6,627 bases of DNA from positions 1 through 6,627 of the forward strand of contig JAOAJQ010000067.1 of assembly GCA_026414125.1 (NCBI GenBank), read 5' to 3'. Made by a program: the position numbers and the translations under genes. The notes under the pieces are model-generated. The model was given only the letters and a program-made list of their open reading frames with translations. It did no database searches and was not told the DNA's origin. Position 1 is the first letter of the stretch, and every line of letters starts with the position of its first letter. This stretch comes from Thermoproteota archaeon. GTDB taxonomy: Archaea; Thermoproteota; EX4484-205; JAAOZP01. This document shows positions 5,140-6,627 of the stretch, one piece after another.

Positions 5140-6084
5140 ATGAGACGTGAGCTGTGGCGCGGTATTCACTTGTTATGCGACAACAACGATGATATTGATG
5201 CTCTAGTTAAAGAGGTTTCTGAATTAGCAGGTCTCGGCATAAACGTTCTCATTGTTGAAGTGGATTATAATTACGCTTATTCTTCACACCCTGAGCTACG
5301 GGGTCCAAACCCCATAACGCTTGAACACGCCCGCACACTAGTTGAAGAGTGTCGTTCCCACAACATTCGTTTAATACCACAGTTTCAATGCCTCGGACAC
5401 CAGTCTTGGGGGAAAACGACTTTTCCACTTTTAACTCAATACCCCAAGTTCGACGAGACCCCTGGACAGTTTCCTGATAACGAGGGAATATATTGTCGGA
5501 GCTGGTGTCCCCAGCACCCGGAGGTTAACAGGATTGTTTTCAGCCTTTTCGACGAGCTTATTGACGTCTTTGAAGCAGACGCTTTGCACGTGGGGATGGA
5601 CGAGGTCTTCCTCATCGCCTCACAGCATTGTCCACGCTGCCGGAACGAGAGCCCAAGCAGGCTTTTTGCAAAGGCTGCTAACGACTATTATGAGCATTTG
5701 AAGAAGCGTGGGGTTGAGATGCTGATGTGGGGTGACCGCCTGTTAGACAGTAAAACTACCGGCTACGGAATGTGGGAGGCCTCTGAAAACGAGACTCATC
5801 CAGCAGTCGACATGATTCCAAGGAACATAGTGATATGCGACTGGCACTATACTCTGCGTGAAGAATACCCTTCAATACCGTTTTTCCTTGGGAAAGGTTT
5901 CCGTGTCCTGCCGAGCGGTTGGAAGGATGTTGAGGCAACTAAAGCTTTCATAATGTTTTCACGGAGATTTATGGATAACGAGCATATGCTAGGCTACCTG
6001 TGCACCACTTGGGGCGCCGTTAAGCCTGGGAATCTTGCCCAGTGGCCGCCCATCCGTGTCGCAATGGAAATGCTTTCCCAGTGA
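5140..6084 (+). CDS. GH20-type glycosidase (beta-N-acetylhexosaminidase-like), catalytic domain only
   Basis: The 314 residues cover one (beta/alpha)8 barrel of the GH20 kind. WRGIHLL (6-12) provides the conserved substrate-binding Arg. NVLIVEVD (35-42) and RLIPQFQCLGHQSW (77-90) are barrel strands, the latter with the GH typical of the family. LHVGMDEVF (149-157) carries the catalytic Asp154-Glu155 pair (substrate-assisted mechanism: Asp orients the N-acetyl group, Glu is the acid). MLMWGDR (194-200), CDWHY (233-237) and TTWG (289-292) provide aromatic residues that usually wall the sugar pocket. HCPRC (163-167), next to the active site, resembles CPRC found in related short GH20 proteins. 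There is no signal peptide and no N-terminal GH20b domain, so the protein is cytosolic and about half the usual length. The expected substrate is a beta-linked N-acetylhexosamine; another sugar is possible, as this short group is poorly characterised. It has its own TATA box and lies 48 bases after the FTR gene. Confidence 0.85.
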   Translation: MRRELWRGIHLLCDNNDDIDALVKEVSELAGLGINVLIVEVDYNYAYSSHPELRGPNPITLEHARTLVEECRSHNIRLIPQFQCLGHQSWGKTTFPLLTQYPKFDETPGQFPDNEGIYCRSWCPQHPEVNRIVFSLFDELIDVFEADALHVGMDEVFLIASQHCPRCRNESPSRLFAKAANDYYEHLKKRGVEMLMWGDRLLDSKTTGYGMWEASENETHPAVDMIPRNIVICDWHYTLREEYPSIPFFLGKGFRVLPSGWKDVEATKAFIMFSRRFMDNEHMLGYLCTTWGAVKPGNLAQWPPIRVAMEMLSQ

Positions 6085-6156
6085 AAACCCTCTCCAATCT
6101 GATCGGGACACCGCCATGGGCACAAGTTATTAAGCATCCTGTTTAACACCCTGCAT
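6085..6156 (+). other. Intergenic gap before the transporter gene
   Basis: The 72 bases contain no hairpin or long T run that I can see. GTTATTAAG (6126-6134) is the TATA candidate for the next gene. Confidence 0.4.
6126..6134 (+). promoter_or_regulatory. TATA box of the EamA transporter gene
   Basis: GTTATTAAG is centred about 27 bases before the ATG at 6157; no Shine-Dalgarno site precedes that ATG, so the message should be leaderless. Confidence 0.45.
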
Positions 6157-6627
6157 ATGTTTAAAACTCGCGTAAAGATCTTGGGACCCTCGCTACTAGT
6201 TATTGTTTCAATCCTCTGGGGAACCTCTTTCCCCTTGATTAAAATAGTTGTCTCCAGAATAAACGCAGGAGAATACGTCGTCTTCAGGTTTACAATTTCA
6301 GTTCTTCTCCTACTGCCATACTTTGTCCACAGCCTTTTCAAGAACAGGAGTAAAATGCTTGAGGCAACAGGACCGGGAGTAATACTGGGACTACTCTATT
6401 TCTGGGGAATTTTCCTCCAGGGCCTTGGAACAGGGTATACTTCTGCATCCAACTCAGGCTTCATCACGAGCCTCTACATCCCCATAGTTTACGCTGTCGA
6501 CGTGTTACGACGAAGGTTCAACTATAATCATAAATTTACTCTCGCTTTAATCCTATCTGTAATCGGAATGTATTTGATGTCAGGAGGATCCTACGAGTCG
6601 AGGATTGGGGACTTGATGGTTTTGGCA
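6157..6627 (+). CDS. EamA-family (drug/metabolite transporter) membrane protein, N-terminal half
   Basis: The first 157 residues are seen and the frame is open to the right edge. EamA proteins are 10-helix transporters of about 290 residues made of two 5-helix repeats; they export or import small metabolites such as amino acids, nucleosides or amines. The first repeat is complete: helices at about 9-31 (with the family motif WGTSFPLIK at 21-29), 41-60, 74-91, 99-116 and 127-143. The TSASNSGFITSLYIPIV stretch (95-111) is the usual EamA helix-4 signature. Basic loops (FKNRSK at 61-66, RRRF at 118-121) indicate cytosolic faces. The substrate cannot be told from sequence. The gene follows the GH20-type gene in the same direction but appears to have its own promoter, so cooperation with it is speculative. 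Confidence 0.92.
   Translation, partial: MFKTRVKILGPSLLVIVSILWGTSFPLIKIVVSRINAGEYVVFRFTISVLLLLPYFVHSLFKNRSKMLEATGPGVILGLLYFWGIFLQGLGTGYTSASNSGFITSLYIPIVYAVDVLRRRFNYNHKFTLALILSVIGMYLMSGGSYESRIGDLMVLA

Noticed and set aside
5994..6341. 115-codon minus-strand frame across the GH20 end and the EamA start
   Set aside because: It overlaps two recognised plus-strand genes and their promoter; no domain is visible.
1..6627. CRISPR array, rRNA, transposase or phage genes
   Set aside because: No regularly spaced direct repeats, no conserved rRNA segments and no DDE or HUH transposase frames were seen on either strand.

Overview
The window looks like chromosomal DNA of a hyperthermophilic archaeon, probably Thermoproteota (Crenarchaeota) of the Desulfurococcales type. 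The reasons are the mixture of ATG, GTG and TTG starts, heavy use of AGG and ATA codons, TATA boxes about 25-30 bases upstream of start codons (leaderless-type genes), Shine-Dalgarno sites only where a leader or operon partner exists, and archaeal protein variants (a YjbQ with GST where bacteria have HTS, and a ferredoxin-disulfide reductase fused to rubredoxin). The genus cannot be fixed from the sequence alone. Everything here rests on reading and hand translation; no database search was run.

Layout. 1-263 (minus): the 5' end of a secreted or membrane-anchored protein that runs off the left edge. 264-1030: a long AT-rich intergenic stretch with TATA boxes, three copies of an 8-base word, a 14-base imperfect inverted repeat and one uncertain 111-codon ORF on the minus strand. 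1031-2808 (plus): a two-gene operon, a YjbQ/UPF0047 protein followed by a family 4 glycoside hydrolase. 2861-3835 (minus): a PfkB-family sugar kinase convergent with that operon. 3836-4255: a divergent intergenic region with two potential RNA hairpins and a possible 24-codon micro-ORF. 4256-5091 (plus): a glutaredoxin-like protein and a ferredoxin-disulfide reductase catalytic subunit with a C-terminal rubredoxin domain; the two reading frames overlap. 5140-6084 (plus): a bare catalytic-domain GH20-type glycosidase without a signal peptide. 6157-6627 (plus): the first half of an EamA/DMT-type membrane transporter that runs off the right edge.

How the genes fit together. Two themes appear. The first is intracellular sugar processing: the NAD- and metal-dependent GH4 enzyme, the sugar kinase and the cytosolic GH20 enzyme could each act on imported oligosaccharides, but they sit in separate transcription units and a shared pathway is inference. 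The second is thiol redox: the glutaredoxin and the FTR-rubredoxin fusion are translationally coupled and very probably form an electron chain from ferredoxin (or rubredoxin) through the [4Fe-4S] subunit to a CxxC disulfide carrier. No mobile element with a transposase, CRISPR array, tRNA or rRNA gene was seen.
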